Assembly (NCBI RefSeq): GCF_031834615.1
Contig: NZ_CP115543.1
Location: forward strand, 1,623,001-1,687,000
Direction of reading: 5' to 3'
Length of the DNA: 64,000 nucleotides
From: Stenotrophomonas aracearum
GTDB lineage: Bacteria > Pseudomonadota > Gammaproteobacteria > Xanthomonadales > Xanthomonadaceae
A model generated the notes under the pieces. That model did no database searches and had not been told where the DNA came from. It saw nothing but the letters and a program-made list of their open reading frames with translations. Shown here piece after piece: positions 1-9,775 of this stretch; the first letter of the stretch is position 1; every line of letters begins with the position of its first letter. A program made the position numbers and the translations under genes.

Positions 1-227
1 GTCCCAACCAGGCCATTTCGATGGGTGAAACCATCTACGTGATCGACCCTGCACGCTGCACCGAATGCGTGGGGCATTTCGACGAACCGCAATGCGTGGT
101 CGTGTGCCCGGTGGAATGCATCGATCCCGATCCGGACATTCCGGAAACCCAGGAGGCGTTGCTGGCCAAGTTGCATGGGCTGCAGCGCGATCATCCCGAA
201 CTGTATGCGGAGTCTTCCCCCGAATGA
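1..227 (+). CDS. 4Fe-4S ferredoxin, YfhL type (5' end outside window)
   Basis: The frame is already open at base 3 and reads PNQAIS before the first visible Met (position 21), so the true start lies upstream of the window. The visible part has a cysteine cluster ([23 protein letters not shown]) as in the second half of small bacterial 2[4Fe-4S] ferredoxins. The first cluster motif, ending in CPNQAIS in this family, is cut off. It is a soluble cytoplasmic electron carrier by family. The stop overlaps the start of the following gamma-glutamyltransferase gene (ATGA), so the two are probably co-translated. Confidence 0.88.
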   Translation, partial: PNQAISMGETIYVIDPARCTECVGHFDEPQCVVVCPVECIDPDPDIPETQEALLAKLHGLQRDHPELYAESSPE

Positions 228-1960
228 AAAAGCCGTCGCGTCGCTGGTTGTTGCTGGTCCTGCTGTGGACCCCTGCGCTCTGGGCCGCTGAGCCTGCAAA
301 GGCGCCGCTGGCCACCCACCCGGATGGCGCGGCGATCGCCAGTGGCCATCACCTCGCCACGGAGGCGGGGATGGAGATCCTGGCCAAGGGCGGCAATGCG
401 TTCGATGCGGCGGTGGCGGTGTCGTCGACGCTGGCGGTGGTCGAACCGATCAGTTCGGGGCTGGGCGGTGGCGGGTTCTTCCTGCTGCACGATGCGCGGA
501 CCGGCAAGGACGTGATGCTGGACGCGCGCGAGACGGCGCCTGCTGCGGCCACGCCGGAAGCATTCCTGGACAAGCAGGGCGAGCTGGACCGCGACCGTTC
601 GGTGAACGGGCCGTGGTCGGCCGGCATTCCGGGCCTGCCAGCGGCGCTGGTGGAGCTGTCTGCGAAGCACGGCACGCTGCCGCTGAAGGATTCGCTGGCA
701 CCGGCGATCCGGATCGCGCGCGAGGGCTTCCCGGTATATGCGCGCATGGCCAAGGGCTATGCGTCGCGCCGTGAGGTGATGGAGCGTTTCCCGGGTACGC
801 GGGAGGTGTACCTGCGCAACGGCAAGCCGATTGCCGAGGGCGATGTATTCAAGCAGCCGGAACTGGCGCAGACGCTGGAGCGGCTGGCGGCCGGCGGATT
901 CGATGGTTTCTACAAGGGCCAGACCGGCAAGCTGCTGCTGGCGGGTGTGAAGCAGGCCGGTGGCAAGTGGACGGCGGACGAGCTGGCGGGCTACCGGGTC
1001 AAGCAGCGCGAGCCGATCGTGTTCAATTACCGGGACTGGAAGGTGACCACGGCGTCGCCGCCGTCGTCGGGCGGGATCGCGCTGGCGTCGATGCTGCAGA
1101 TCCTGGAAGGCTGGGACCTGAAGTCGATGGATCCGGCGCACCGGACGCACCTGGTGGTGGAGTCGATGCGTCGTGCGTTCCGTGACCGTACGTTCTTCCT
1201 GGGCGATCCGGATTTCGTGCAGATTCCGCAGAAGGTGCTGACCAGCCGCGATTACGCGCAGGGTCTGCGTGCGACGATCCATCCGGAGAAGGCGACGCCG
1301 AGCGATCTGCTGTCGGGGAATCCGACGCCGCTGGAAGATGACGAGACGACGCATTTCTCGATCATCGATGGCGAGGGCAACCGGGTAGGCGCGACGCAGA
1401 CGGTGAACCTGTTGTACGGGTCGGGCCTGATTCCGTCGGGCACGGGGGTGCTGCTGAACAATGAGATGGACGATTTCGCGCTGAAGCCGGGTACGCCGAA
1501 TGCGTTCGGGGTGATGGGCTATGCGGCGAATGCGCCGAAGCCGGGCAAGCGGATGCTGAGTTCGATGACGCCGACGTTCATGGAGTCGGCGGACAAGGTG
1601 GTGGTGCTGGGCACGCCGGGCGGCAGCCGGATCATCACGATGGTGCTGCTTGGGGTGCTGGGCTATGACGATGGGCTGGACGCGCAGCAGGTGGCGGCGC
1701 TGCCGCGCTTCCACCACCAGTGGCTGCCGGACGTGATCGAGGCGGAAAGCAACGCGTTCGACGAGGCGACGATCAAGCAGCTGCAGGCGATGGGCCACAA
1801 GATCGACCTGCCGGGCAACAGCGCGGCAGGCGGCCGCGGCTCCAGCCACGTCTGGGGCAACCTGCAGACGGTCGAATGGAACCGCCGCAGCAATGTGCTC
1901 AGCGTCGGCAGCGACCCGCGCAATCCGGTAGGCAGCGGTGAGATTTCCAAGTCGAACTGA
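224..1960 (+). CDS. ggt: Gamma-glutamyltransferase (periplasmic, autoprocessed)
   Basis: 578 aa from the ATG at 224, which overlaps the ferredoxin stop; the longer open frame from 65 is only readthrough of that gene. Residues 1-21 form a signal peptide (hydrophobic LLLVLLW core, AWA-like cleavage). The family cleaves itself at a Thr that becomes the N-terminal nucleophile of the small subunit; here it is Thr375 in ETTHFSIID. Other family signatures are [30 protein letters not shown] and [12 protein letters not shown]. It breaks gamma-glutamyl bonds of glutathione and gamma-glutamyl peptides in the periplasm. The length matches the family and no key residue is missing. Confidence 0.95.
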   Translation: MKKPSRRWLLLVLLWTPALWAAEPAKAPLATHPDGAAIASGHHLATEAGMEILAKGGNAFDAAVAVSSTLAVVEPISSGLGGGGFFLLHDARTGKDVMLDARETAPAAATPEAFLDKQGELDRDRSVNGPWSAGIPGLPAALVELSAKHGTLPLKDSLAPAIRIAREGFPVYARMAKGYASRREVMERFPGTREVYLRNGKPIAEGDVFKQPELAQTLERLAAGGFDGFYKGQTGKLLLAGVKQAGGKWTADELAGYRVKQREPIVFNYRDWKVTTASPPSSGGIALASMLQILEGWDLKSMDPAHRTHLVVESMRRAFRDRTFFLGDPDFVQIPQKVLTSRDYAQGLRATIHPEKATPSDLLSGNPTPLEDDETTHFSIIDGEGNRVGATQTVNLLYGSGLIPSGTGVLLNNEMDDFALKPGTPNAFGVMGYAANAPKPGKRMLSSMTPTFMESADKVVVLGTPGGSRIITMVLLGVLGYDDGLDAQQVAALPRFHHQWLPDVIEAESNAFDEATIKQLQAMGHKIDLPGNSAAGGRGSSHVWGNLQTVEWNRRSNVLSVGSDPRNPVGSGEISKSN

Positions 1961-1969
1961 TCTGCACCT

Positions 1970-1992
1970 GTAGTGCCGGACGCCGGCCGGCT
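1970..1992 (+). repeat. GTAG-headed palindrome (SMAG-like), degenerate
   Basis: GTAG at 1970-1973 is followed by a GC-rich imperfect hairpin (gtgccggacgccggccggc). It resembles the SMAG repeats of Stenotrophomonas but the arms are poorly matched. It is the first repeat in the 361-base gap 1961-2321, which has no convincing gene. Confidence 0.5.
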
Positions 1993-2036
1993 CCTCGGAT
2001 TGCGTGCGATCTCGCTGATCGGATTGCACACCCTCT

Positions 2037-2060
2037 GTAGAGCTGGGCTCTGCCCAGCTC
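2037..2060 (+). repeat. SMAG-type repeat
   Basis: GTAG at 2037-2040 is followed by agctgggc-tct-gcccagct, an 8-bp perfect hairpin. The same architecture recurs at about ten places in this window, always between genes. Confidence 0.8.
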
Positions 2061-2117
2061 GCTGTTGGATTCAGGCGAACAGCTGCAGCGTGCGAGGTTC
2101 GCCTGGTCAGGGCCGTC

Positions 2118-2207
2118 GGGGATGGGTTTGCGGGGGACGCCGTAAACCCATCCATGGGGGCTAAGTCGCGGCATCCATGCCGCTCATTCCCCCGCAAACC
2201 CATCCCC
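2118..2207. repeat. Long interrupted inverted repeat with nested hairpin
   Basis: The 20-nt arms 2118-2137 and 2188-2207 are perfect reverse complements (ggggatgggtttgcggggga / tcccccgcaaacccatcccc). The 50-nt loop holds a second copy of the motif aaacccatcc (2144-2153) and a near-perfect palindrome gcggcatccatgccgc (2168-2183). It lies between ggt and the next gene, both on the forward strand. Function is unknown; an intergenic palindromic repeat family or a transcript-processing hairpin is most likely. Confidence 0.75.
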
Positions 2208-2250
2208 GCCGACCCTCTGAGAGTTGGTCGGTGCCCACGGGAAACGCGGA

Positions 2251-2273
2251 TGCCGGGCAGAGCCCGGCACTAC
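2251..2273 (-). repeat. SMAG-type repeat, inverted
   Basis: gccgggcagagcccggc followed by CTAC at 2270-2273, i.e. a GTAG-headed hairpin read on the reverse strand. It faces the copies at 1970 and 2037. Confidence 0.8.
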
Positions 2274-2321
2274 CGGGGTTACGTAGCGATTTATTAACGC
2301 CGGCCGCCGGATAATTTACCG

Positions 2322-3209
2322 ATGAAACTATGGTCGATCCGCGGTAACTCACAGAAGCTCGATGGCGGCGCGATGTTTGGCAATGCGCCGCGCGCGGTGT
2401 GGGAAAAATGGGCGGCGCCCGACGATCTCAACCGGATCGAACTGGCCTGCCGCGCGTTGCTCGCCAGTCCGCTGGCCGGCAAGACGGTGCTGTTCGAGAC
2501 CGGCATTGGTGCGTTCTTCGAGCCTAAGTTGCGTGATCGCTATGGCGTGCAGGAACCCAGCCATGTGCTGATCGAGTCGCTGCGCGAAGCCGGCTTCGAG
2601 CATGAAGATATCGACGTGGTGGTGCTGAGCCATCTGCACTTCGATCACGCCGGTGGCCTGCTGGCGCCGTGGAGCGAAGGACGGGGGCCCGAGCTGCTGT
2701 TCCCGAATGCCACCTTCCTGGTCGGTGCCGAACATTGGGAACGCGCGCTGCATCCGCATCCCCGTGACCGCGCCAGTTTCATTCCCGAGTTGCCGCAGCT
2801 GCTGCAGGACAGCGGTCGGCTGGAGACCGTGCAGGGGCCGTATTCGCGCACCCTCGGCCAGAGCGTGCGTTTCAGTTTCAGTGACGGGCATACGCCGGGG
2901 CTGATGCTGGCCGAGATCGTCGGGCCCGAACAGGTCGAAGGCCAGCCGCGCGGGGGCGTGGTGTTCTGCGCCGACCTGATTCCCGGGCGCTCATGGGTGC
3001 ATGTTCCGATCACCATGGGCTACGACCGCAACGCCGAGCTGCTGATCGACGAAAAGCGCAGCTTCCTGGAAGACAAGCTGGCCCGCAACGTGCATCTGTT
3101 CTTTACCCACGACCCGCAGGTCGCGCTCGCGCAGGTGACCCGCGATGAGAAGGGCCGTTTCGGAACGGCCCACGAACAGGGTGAGTTGAAGGCGCGCGCG
3201 TTGGCGTGA
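2322..3209 (+). CDS. Metallo-beta-lactamase-fold hydrolase
   Basis: 295 aa, no signal peptide, so cytoplasmic. The zinc-binding signature HLHFDHAGG is present near residue 107, with further conserved positions in FSDGHTPG and FCADLIPG. This is the general metallo-beta-lactamase fold used by thiolesterases, lactonases and related hydrolases, so the substrate cannot be told. No strong ribosome-binding site precedes the ATG. It converges on upp with a 3-base gap. Confidence 0.85.
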   Translation: MKLWSIRGNSQKLDGGAMFGNAPRAVWEKWAAPDDLNRIELACRALLASPLAGKTVLFETGIGAFFEPKLRDRYGVQEPSHVLIESLREAGFEHEDIDVVVLSHLHFDHAGGLLAPWSEGRGPELLFPNATFLVGAEHWERALHPHPRDRASFIPELPQLLQDSGRLETVQGPYSRTLGQSVRFSFSDGHTPGLMLAEIVGPEQVEGQPRGGVVFCADLIPGRSWVHVPITMGYDRNAELLIDEKRSFLEDKLARNVHLFFTHDPQVALAQVTRDEKGRFGTAHEQGELKARALA

Positions 3210-3212
3210 GGT

Positions 3213-3848
3213 TCAACCCACCACACGCGTCCCGAAGATGCGGTCGCCGGCATCGCCAAGCCCCGGCAGGATGTAGCCGCGCTCATTGAGCCGCTCGTCG
3301 ATCGCCGCCGTGAAGATCTCCACGTCCGGGTGCGCCGCCTGCACCGCGGCAATGCCTTCCGGGGCTGCCACCAGGAAGATCCCCTTGATGCGGCGTGCGC
3401 CGGCGCGCTTGAGCATGTCGATGGTCGCGATCAGGGTGCCGCCGGTGGCCAGCATCGGGTCCAGGATCAGCGCGTCGCGTTCTTCCAGGCGGCCGGTCAG
3501 CCGCTCGAAGTACGGAACCGGCTGCAGGGTTTCCTCGTCGCGCTGCAGGCCCACCACGCTGACCCGCGCCGCCGGGATCAGCGACAGCACGCCGCTCAGC
3601 ATGCCCAGCCCCGCGCGCAGGATCGGCACCACGGTGATCTTGGCGCCTGCAATGCGCTGCACCGTGACCGGGCCGGCCCAGCCCGGAAGGGTGTGGGCTT
3701 CGGTGTCCAGGTCGGCGGTGGCCTCGTAGGCGAGCAGGCCGCCCAGCTCATTGGCCAGTTCGCGGAAGTCCTTGGTGCTCAGGGACGCGTCGCGCATCAG
3801 GCCGATCTTGTGCTGCACCAGCGGGTGGCGAACTTCGACGATTTTCAT
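3213..3848 (-). CDS. upp: Uracil phosphoribosyltransferase
   Basis: 211 aa, the usual family length, when started at [14 protein letters not shown] (ATG at 3848). An in-frame Met at 3983 would add 45 unrelated residues and is rejected. The PRPP-binding loop [14 protein letters not shown] and the uracil-binding C-terminal segment ([25 protein letters not shown]) are clear. The enzyme makes UMP from uracil and PRPP in the cytoplasmic pyrimidine salvage pathway. Confidence 0.96.
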   Translation of the reverse strand: MKIVEVRHPLVQHKIGLMRDASLSTKDFRELANELGGLLAYEATADLDTEAHTLPGWAGPVTVQRIAGAKITVVPILRAGLGMLSGVLSLIPAARVSVVGLQRDEETLQPVPYFERLTGRLEERDALILDPMLATGGTLIATIDMLKRAGARRIKGIFLVAAPEGIAAVQAAHPDVEIFTAAIDERLNERGYILPGLGDAGDRIFGTRVVG

Positions 3849-4005
3849 GGGAATGCCAGCAAAACGGGGAGGATGCCATTTTGCCGCAGCCGCCCCATAC
3901 CCGGCCAGAGGCGGCTGGCGCGACGCGAAATCACCACCGGTGTCACGTTCATGAAACCTCGCGGACATACCGTGCTGACCCAATCTTTACACCGTTGGGG
4001 ATCTC

Positions 4006-6555
4006 GTGCAGAACAAATCGCCGCTGGGCCTGGCCATCAGCCTGTCGTTGCTCGTCCTGTCCACCGCACCCGCCGTGGCCGCCGCGAGCGGGGAGCTCGC
4101 CGGCGCTGCGGCGGCCACCGAACTGGACCGCGTGGAAGTCCGTCCGCAGCTGGAATCGCAGACCCGCGCCGTCGACCTCAAGCGCAGCAGCGACGCGATC
4201 CAGGACGCGGTCTCGTCCGATTCCATGGGCGTGTACCCCGACAAGAACGTGGCCGAGTCGCTGCAGCGCCTGCCGGGCGTGAGCGTCACCCGCGACCAGG
4301 GCGAAGGCCGCTTCGTGGTGGTGCGCGGCCTGGACGCCAACCTCAACAGCGTCAGCATCGACGGCGTCTCGGTCGGTACGCCGGAAGACTCCAGCCGCGC
4401 CGCGCCGCTGGACGTGATCCCCTCCGACTCCACCGAACGCCTGCGCGTGGTCAAGTCGCCCACCCCGGACATGCCCGGCGATGCCATCGGCGGCGCGATC
4501 CTGGTCGAGTCGGCCTCGGCCTTCGACCGCGACGGTCGCAGCCTGCGCGGCAAGATCGAAGCCAGCCACCAGGACCTGTCCGGCCACACCAGCCCGAAGG
4601 CCGCGTTCAACTACAGCGAAGTGTTCGCCGATACCTTCGGCGTGGCGCTGGGCGTGAACTACCAGAACCGCAAGTTCGAGTCCGACAACACCGAAGTGGA
4701 GTACGGCGAGTTCGACGGCGGCAGCGAAGACGATCTGTTCGCCACCAGCCTGCAGCACCGCAAGTACGAGATCGAGCGCAAGCGCATCGGCGCCAACCTC
4801 AACTTCGACTGGCGCCCCAGCGAAGACAGCCAGTACTATCTGCGCACGCTCTACAGCCAGTTCGACGATGCCGAAACCCGCCAGCGCGCCATCTTCAACT
4901 TCGGCGACGGCGAGGTCACCGCACTGGGCAACAACCAGTTCCGGGTCGACGACCTGCCGGCCGATGCCATCCAGAAGCGGATGCGCTACCGCACCAAGGA
5001 AGAGAACACCTTTGCGGCGAGCCTGGGCGGTGAGAACCGCCTGACCAACGCGGTGGTCGACTACAAGGTCGGCTATACCCGCACCGAAGAGCGCGTCAAC
5101 GACGAAATGGAAGCGCGCTTCGAGTACAACGGCGACGACCTGGCCGCCACCGTGGACCAGAACAGCGGCATCCCGCGCTACTCGCTCAGCGATGCCAGCT
5201 GGATGGACAACGGCAACTACGACTTCGACCGCTTCGTGCTCTCGCCCAAGCGCGTGGACGACAAGGAACACAGCGCGCAGATCAACGTGCGCTTCGACGG
5301 CGACAACAGCAGCTACAAGTTCGGCCTGCTCGGCCGCTGGCGCGACCGCGACGTCGATACCGACGAGCGCGAACTGCGGGTCGGCCCGGACGTGGCCCTG
5401 TCCGACTGGACCACTTCCAGCCCCGACCACCGCGGCGGCAGCCTCGGCCAGGGCATGAGCTCGGACGCCATGCGCCGCTACTGGGCGCAGTTCGGCAGCC
5501 AGTACAGCGCCCGTCCGCAGGACGTCGGTGCCAACGCGATGACCTCGCTGGAAGAGGACTACACCGCCAGCGAAGACATCTTCGCCACCTACGCCATGGG
5601 CACGTGGGACATCGGCAACCTGCGCGTGATCGGCGGCGTGCGCGTGGAGAACACTCAGTTCCAGGCGACCGGCAACCAGGTGGACGTGGCCGCCAATGGC
5701 CGCAGCTACACCGTTACCCCGCTCACTGCCGACCGCAGCTACACCAACGTGCTGCCCGGCCTGCACCTGCGCTATGACGCCGGCAGCGACTGGGTGCTGC
5801 GTGCGGCCGCCAACAAGACCGTCTCGCGTCCGTCCTTCGGCGACATCGCGCCGCGCATCGGCTACAACCGCGGCGACGAGGAAGTGCGGATCGGCAATCC
5901 CGAGCTGGACCCGTACGAATCGAAGAACCTGGACCTGTCGCTGGAGCGCTACATCGGCAGCACCGGCATCGTCTCGCTGGGCCTGTTCCACAAGAGCATC
6001 GACGGCTACATCGTCAACACCGTCAGCGACAGCGACCCGGAGTACCCGGGCTTCGAGGTCACCCGCGTGATCAACGGCGACACCGCCAAGGTCTACGGCG
6101 CCGAATTCAACTGGCAGCAGCAGCTGAGCTTCCTGCCGGCGGGCTGGGACGGCCTGCTGGTCGGCGCCAGCGGCACCTGGCTCGACACCGACTTCGACCC
6201 GGGCCTGGACGGGCGTGCCGACGAGGACTTCACCCTGCCGCGCGCCTCCAAGCACGTGTACAGCGCGCACCTGGGGTATGAAAAGGAAGGGTTCAGCACC
6301 CGCCTGGCCGCGGTGTACCGCAGCGAGTACCTGGATACGCTCGGGGACAGCGGCGCCTACGATATCTTCGTGGCACCCAACACCCAGCTCGACTTCAGCC
6401 TGGACTACAAGATCACCGACAACGTGAGCGTCTATTTCGAAGCGCAGAACCTGCTCGACAAGCCGCTGGAGCTTTACCAGGGCGTGCGTTCGCGCACCCT
6501 GCAGAACGAAGAGTATGGCCGCACCTACGCACTGGGCCTGAAGGTGGCGCTGTGA
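4006..6555 (+). CDS. TonB-dependent outer-membrane receptor (likely phosphorylated ligand)
   Basis: 849 aa starting at GTG 4006; no in-frame ATG gives a signal peptide. Residues 1-26 are a signal peptide ending APAVAAA. A TonB-box-like LDRVEVR is at about 40-46, followed by the plug domain (SLQRLPGVSVTRDQGEGRFVVVRGL; ERLRVVKSPTPDMPGDAIGG), typical of the Xanthomonas/Caulobacter receptor family, and a beta-barrel ending in YALGLKVAL. It imports a ligand across the outer membrane using TonB energy. Its stop overlaps the next start (TGATG), and the three following genes are a phytase-like protein, a phosphoesterase and a pyrophosphatase. From this context I infer that the ligand is an organic phosphate such as phytate or its products. 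Confidence 0.9.
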   Translation: MQNKSPLGLAISLSLLVLSTAPAVAAASGELAGAAAATELDRVEVRPQLESQTRAVDLKRSSDAIQDAVSSDSMGVYPDKNVAESLQRLPGVSVTRDQGEGRFVVVRGLDANLNSVSIDGVSVGTPEDSSRAAPLDVIPSDSTERLRVVKSPTPDMPGDAIGGAILVESASAFDRDGRSLRGKIEASHQDLSGHTSPKAAFNYSEVFADTFGVALGVNYQNRKFESDNTEVEYGEFDGGSEDDLFATSLQHRKYEIERKRIGANLNFDWRPSEDSQYYLRTLYSQFDDAETRQRAIFNFGDGEVTALGNNQFRVDDLPADAIQKRMRYRTKEENTFAASLGGENRLTNAVVDYKVGYTRTEERVNDEMEARFEYNGDDLAATVDQNSGIPRYSLSDASWMDNGNYDFDRFVLSPKRVDDKEHSAQINVRFDGDNSSYKFGLLGRWRDRDVDTDERELRVGPDVALSDWTTSSPDHRGGSLGQGMSSDAMRRYWAQFGSQYSARPQDVGANAMTSLEEDYTASEDIFATYAMGTWDIGNLRVIGGVRVENTQFQATGNQVDVAANGRSYTVTPLTADRSYTNVLPGLHLRYDAGSDWVLRAAANKTVSRPSFGDIAPRIGYNRGDEEVRIGNPELDPYESKNLDLSLERYIGSTGIVSLGLFHKSIDGYIVNTVSDSDPEYPGFEVTRVINGDTAKVYGAEFNWQQQLSFLPAGWDGLLVGASGTWLDTDFDPGLDGRADEDFTLPRASKHVYSAHLGYEKEGFSTRLAAVYRSEYLDTLGDSGAYDIFVAPNTQLDFSLDYKITDNVSVYFEAQNLLDKPLELYQGVRSRTLQNEEYGRTYALGLKVAL

Positions 6556-7670
6556 TGCGCGCCGCTCCCGTCGCCAGCCTGCTGGCCGTGGCGCTGCTGG
6601 CCGGCTGCAAGCCCGCGGCGGCACCGGCGCCGGCCGCACCGGCGGTGGACGCCGCGACGGCGACCACCACCAACCGGGCCGTGGCCACCGTGGCCGAGGC
6701 CTTCCTGACTCCGATGACCCCGGCCGACAACATCGACTCGCCGGCCAGCTGGACCACGCCGGACGGGCAGGTGTGGCTGATCGACACCGCCAAGGCCACC
6801 GACAAGCTGGTGGTCTACGACGGCCAGACCGGCGCGCACGTGCGCGACGTGGGCAGCACCGGCACCGCGCCGGGCCAGTTCGTCCGGCCCAACGGCATTG
6901 CCGTGGTCGATGACCTGGTGCTGATCGTGGAGCGCGACAACCATCGCGTGCAGGTCCTGCAGCTGCCGGACTTCACCCCGCTGGGCGTGTTCGCCGCCGA
7001 TGACCTGCGCAAGCCGTACGGCCTGTGGGTCAACAAACTGGCCAATGGCTATGACGTGTACGTCACCGACTCCTACGACGCCGGCGAGGACGCGCAGGGC
7101 AACGACGTGCTGCCGCCGCTGGCCGAACTGGACAAGCGCGTGCGTCGTTACGCGTTGCAGGTGCAGGACGGCAAGGCGCAGGCGAAGCTGGTGTCCAGCA
7201 TCGGCGACACCAGCGAAGCCGGCGCGCTGCGCGTGGTCGAATCGATCTGGGGCGACCCGGCCAACGACCGCCTGCTGATCGCCGAGGAAGATGAAAGCTA
7301 CGCCAGCGAGTTCAAGGTCTACACGCTGGAAGGCAAATTCACCGGCACCACCTTCGGCCGCGACGCCTTCAAGGCACAGGCCGAAGGCGTGATGCTGCGC
7401 CCCTGCGGCAAGGACGGCTGGTGGATCACCACCGAGCAGGGCAAGCAGCGCAGCGTGTTCCATCTGTTCGACCGCCACACGTTGAAGCATGTGGGCGCGT
7501 TCCAGGGCAACACGGTGGCCAACACCGATGGCATCTGGATGAGCATGGCGGCGTCGCCACGCTTCCCACACGGCGCGCTGTATGCGGTGCACGACGACCA
7601 GGGTGTGGTCGCCTTCGACTGGGCCAGCGTGGCCAAGCAACTGTCCTTGCCGCTGGAGTGTGAAAACTGA
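6555..7670 (+). CDS. Phytase-like beta-propeller lipoprotein
   Basis: 371 aa from ATG 6555 (a GTG at 6552 would add one residue). A lipobox LLAGC at Cys18 indicates membrane anchoring. After an Ala/Pro/Thr linker, the chain reads like a beta-propeller: ADNIDSPASW, then a TDKLVVYD blade, RPNGIAVVDDLVLIVERDNHRVQVL, and near the end NTDGIWM and FPHGALYAVHDDQGVVAFDW. The last motif matches the terminal blade of bacterial beta-propeller (3-)phytases. The N-terminal DxAD-DPAIW-type motif is altered, so activity is likely but not certain. An NHL-type binding propeller is the alternative. Coupled to both neighbours by TGATG overlaps. Confidence 0.75.
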   Translation: MRAAPVASLLAVALLAGCKPAAAPAPAAPAVDAATATTTNRAVATVAEAFLTPMTPADNIDSPASWTTPDGQVWLIDTAKATDKLVVYDGQTGAHVRDVGSTGTAPGQFVRPNGIAVVDDLVLIVERDNHRVQVLQLPDFTPLGVFAADDLRKPYGLWVNKLANGYDVYVTDSYDAGEDAQGNDVLPPLAELDKRVRRYALQVQDGKAQAKLVSSIGDTSEAGALRVVESIWGDPANDRLLIAEEDESYASEFKVYTLEGKFTGTTFGRDAFKAQAEGVMLRPCGKDGWWITTEQGKQRSVFHLFDRHTLKHVGAFQGNTVANTDGIWMSMAASPRFPHGALYAVHDDQGVVAFDWASVAKQLSLPLECEN

Positions 7671-9046
7671 TGTCCGTGCGTGATTGTGTGAAGGCGCTGG
7701 GCTTGGCGTTGCTGCTCTGTTCGGGGGCTGCATCGGCCAAAACCGCGACCCAGGTGGAACCCAACACGCAGGTGCCGGTGGGTAACCGTCATTACGCCGC
7801 TACGGGTTTCCCGGACCGCATCGTCGCCTCGCCGGCGCAGGACGCCGCGCGCGGCTTCGGCGTGGCCTGGCGCACCGATGGCACGGTGACGTCACCGGTG
7901 CTGGAGTGGGTCGTGGGCGGCGACTCGCCGGACGTGGGCAAGGTGACCCGGGTGACCGCGACGACCACCGCGCTCACCACCGAGCTGGGCGCCTCCAACC
8001 ACCACCGTGCAGACGTGACCGGCCTCGCGCCGGACACGCTGTATCTGTGGCGGGTGCAGGGCAACGGCACCTGGAGTGCCTGGAACCAGCTGCGCACGGC
8101 CGGGACGGCAGACAAGCCGCTGACGCTGCTGTACTTCGGCGACACCCAGAACAAGAACCTGAGCCACGTCTCGCGCGTGCTGCGCGCCGGTATCAAGGCG
8201 GCCCCTACCGCGACGCTTTCGCTGTTCGCCGGCGACCTGGTCAGCGGCGGCGACGGACAGGACGACAGCGAGTGGGGCGAGTGGTTCGCCGCCGCCGGCT
8301 GGCTGCCGCAGGAAACCATGGTGGCGCCGGCGATCGGAAACCATGAGTACTTCGAAGAATTTGAAGACACCCCGCAGGAACGCCGCGTACTGGGCAAGCA
8401 CTGGCCGGTGACGTTCGCACTGCCGCGCAATGGCGTGGACGCCGCCTCCACCAGCACCTACTGGTTCGACCATCAGGGCGTGCGCATCGTGGTGCTCGAT
8501 GGGACGTCCGCGCTCGACCTGGGCACGGCCAAGGCGCAGGCGCAGTGGCTGGACAAGGTGCTCACGGACAACACCCAGCGCTGGACCATCGTGCTGCTGC
8601 ACCAGCCGTTCTACTCGCCGCGCGAAGGCCGTGAGAATGCCGAGCTGCGCGACGTACTGCTGCCGGTGGTGCGTCGCCACGACGTCGACCTGGTCCTGCA
8701 GGGCCACGACCACACCTATGGCCGTCGCGGCGAAGGCAGCGATGCCACCCCGCAGTACGTGGTCACCGTGGCCGGTCCCAAGCAGTACCGGCTGTCCGAC
8801 GAGGCGCGCGCGACCATGGCGCCGGTTGGTGAGGATACCCAGTTGTTCCAGGTACTCACGATCGATCCACAGCAGCTGCGCTATGAAGCCCGCACGGTGA
8901 CCGGCCGCCTGTACGACGGCTTCGAACTGACCCGCGCGGCCGACGGCAGCAAGCGCAAGACCGAGCTGACCGAAGGCCGCATCGCCCCGCGCGACTGCGC
9001 GCGTACCGAGACCCTCAAGGGTCGCGCCGACCGATGCTGGGAATGA
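7670..9046 (+). CDS. Secreted metallophosphoesterase (purple acid phosphatase-like)
   Basis: 458 aa with a signal peptide (residues 1-24, ending SGAASA). A fibronectin-III-like N-terminal domain (about 30-145) precedes the calcineurin-type phosphoesterase core, as in bacterial purple-acid-phosphatase-like proteins. Metal ligands are visible: D158 in YFGDTQ, D189 in FAGDLVSGG, N224-H225-E226 in GNHE, the His of LLHQPF, and H346/H348 in GHDH. It should hydrolyse phosphate esters in the periplasm or outside. It starts inside the stop codon of the phytase-like gene and ends inside the start of the pyrophosphatase gene. Confidence 0.85.
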   Translation: MSVRDCVKALGLALLLCSGAASAKTATQVEPNTQVPVGNRHYAATGFPDRIVASPAQDAARGFGVAWRTDGTVTSPVLEWVVGGDSPDVGKVTRVTATTTALTTELGASNHHRADVTGLAPDTLYLWRVQGNGTWSAWNQLRTAGTADKPLTLLYFGDTQNKNLSHVSRVLRAGIKAAPTATLSLFAGDLVSGGDGQDDSEWGEWFAAAGWLPQETMVAPAIGNHEYFEEFEDTPQERRVLGKHWPVTFALPRNGVDAASTSTYWFDHQGVRIVVLDGTSALDLGTAKAQAQWLDKVLTDNTQRWTIVLLHQPFYSPREGRENAELRDVLLPVVRRHDVDLVLQGHDHTYGRRGEGSDATPQYVVTVAGPKQYRLSDEARATMAPVGEDTQLFQVLTIDPQQLRYEARTVTGRLYDGFELTRAADGSKRKTELTEGRIAPRDCARTETLKGRADRCWE

Positions 9047-9681
9047 TGCTGATGAATCGCCACCTTCCGCTTCTCGTCCTCACCGCCGCGCTGCTCCTGC
9101 TCACCGGCGCCAGCGTTGCCAGCAACGCGGTCCTGCACCCGTTCCTGGCTGCGCAACCGAAGGAAGCGCCGGAAGAAGCCAACCTGGCGGTGGAAATCCC
9201 CGCCGGCAGCTTCACCAAGTACGAGATCAAGGAAGACGGCCTGGTCCACGTCGACCGCTTCCAGTCGATGCCGGTGGCGTACCCGGCCAACTACGGCTCG
9301 ATGCCGCGCACCCTGGCCGGCGACAACGACCCGCTGGACGCCCTGGTCCTCACCCGTGAGCCGTTGCACCCGGGCGTGATCGTGCGCTTCCGTCCGATCG
9401 GATACCTGAAAATGGTGGACAAGGGCGAGCACGACGAGAAGGTGATCGGCGTGCCCACCGACAAGATCGACCCCACCTACGCCACCATCCGCGACCTGCA
9501 GGACCTGCCGCTGATCGAACGCCAGCGCATCGAGGCCTTCTTCCGGGTCTACAAGGACCTGCCCGAGGGTCGGAACCCGGTGCAGCTCAGTGGCTGGGGC
9601 AACGCGGCAGAGGCAAAGGCGCTGATCCGCGAATCCATGCAGCGCTTCGATGCGCAGCAACGGCGCGGCAAGGGCGACTGA
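9043..9681 (+). CDS. Secreted inorganic pyrophosphatase, family I
   Basis: 212 aa from ATG 9043, which overlaps the upstream stop as ATGA; a further ATG at 9034 is possible. Residues 1-27 are a signal peptide (MMLMNRHLPLLVLTAALLLL...). The catalytic core of family I pyrophosphatases is intact: AYPANYGSMPRTLAGDNDPLDALV with three Asp, and MVDKGEHDEKVIGVP with the remaining Asp and Glu. Family members are normally cytoplasmic; an exported copy behind a phytase/phosphatase pair suggests it finishes the release of Pi outside the cytoplasm. Confidence 0.88.
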   Translation: MMLMNRHLPLLVLTAALLLLTGASVASNAVLHPFLAAQPKEAPEEANLAVEIPAGSFTKYEIKEDGLVHVDRFQSMPVAYPANYGSMPRTLAGDNDPLDALVLTREPLHPGVIVRFRPIGYLKMVDKGEHDEKVIGVPTDKIDPTYATIRDLQDLPLIERQRIEAFFRVYKDLPEGRNPVQLSGWGNAAEAKALIRESMQRFDAQQRRGKGD

Positions 9682-9775
9682 CCCACGGACGCACGCCGGG
9701 CGGCACCCTGACTAACGGCCCTTCTGCGGGTCCCGTAGTGCAGTAGCCTTGAGGTAGACGCCAAGGAGAGCCTGC

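Noticed and set aside
3949..6639. Open frame of 896 codons on the reverse strand
   Set aside because: Antisense to the TonB-dependent receptor; composition typical of a GC-driven shadow frame.
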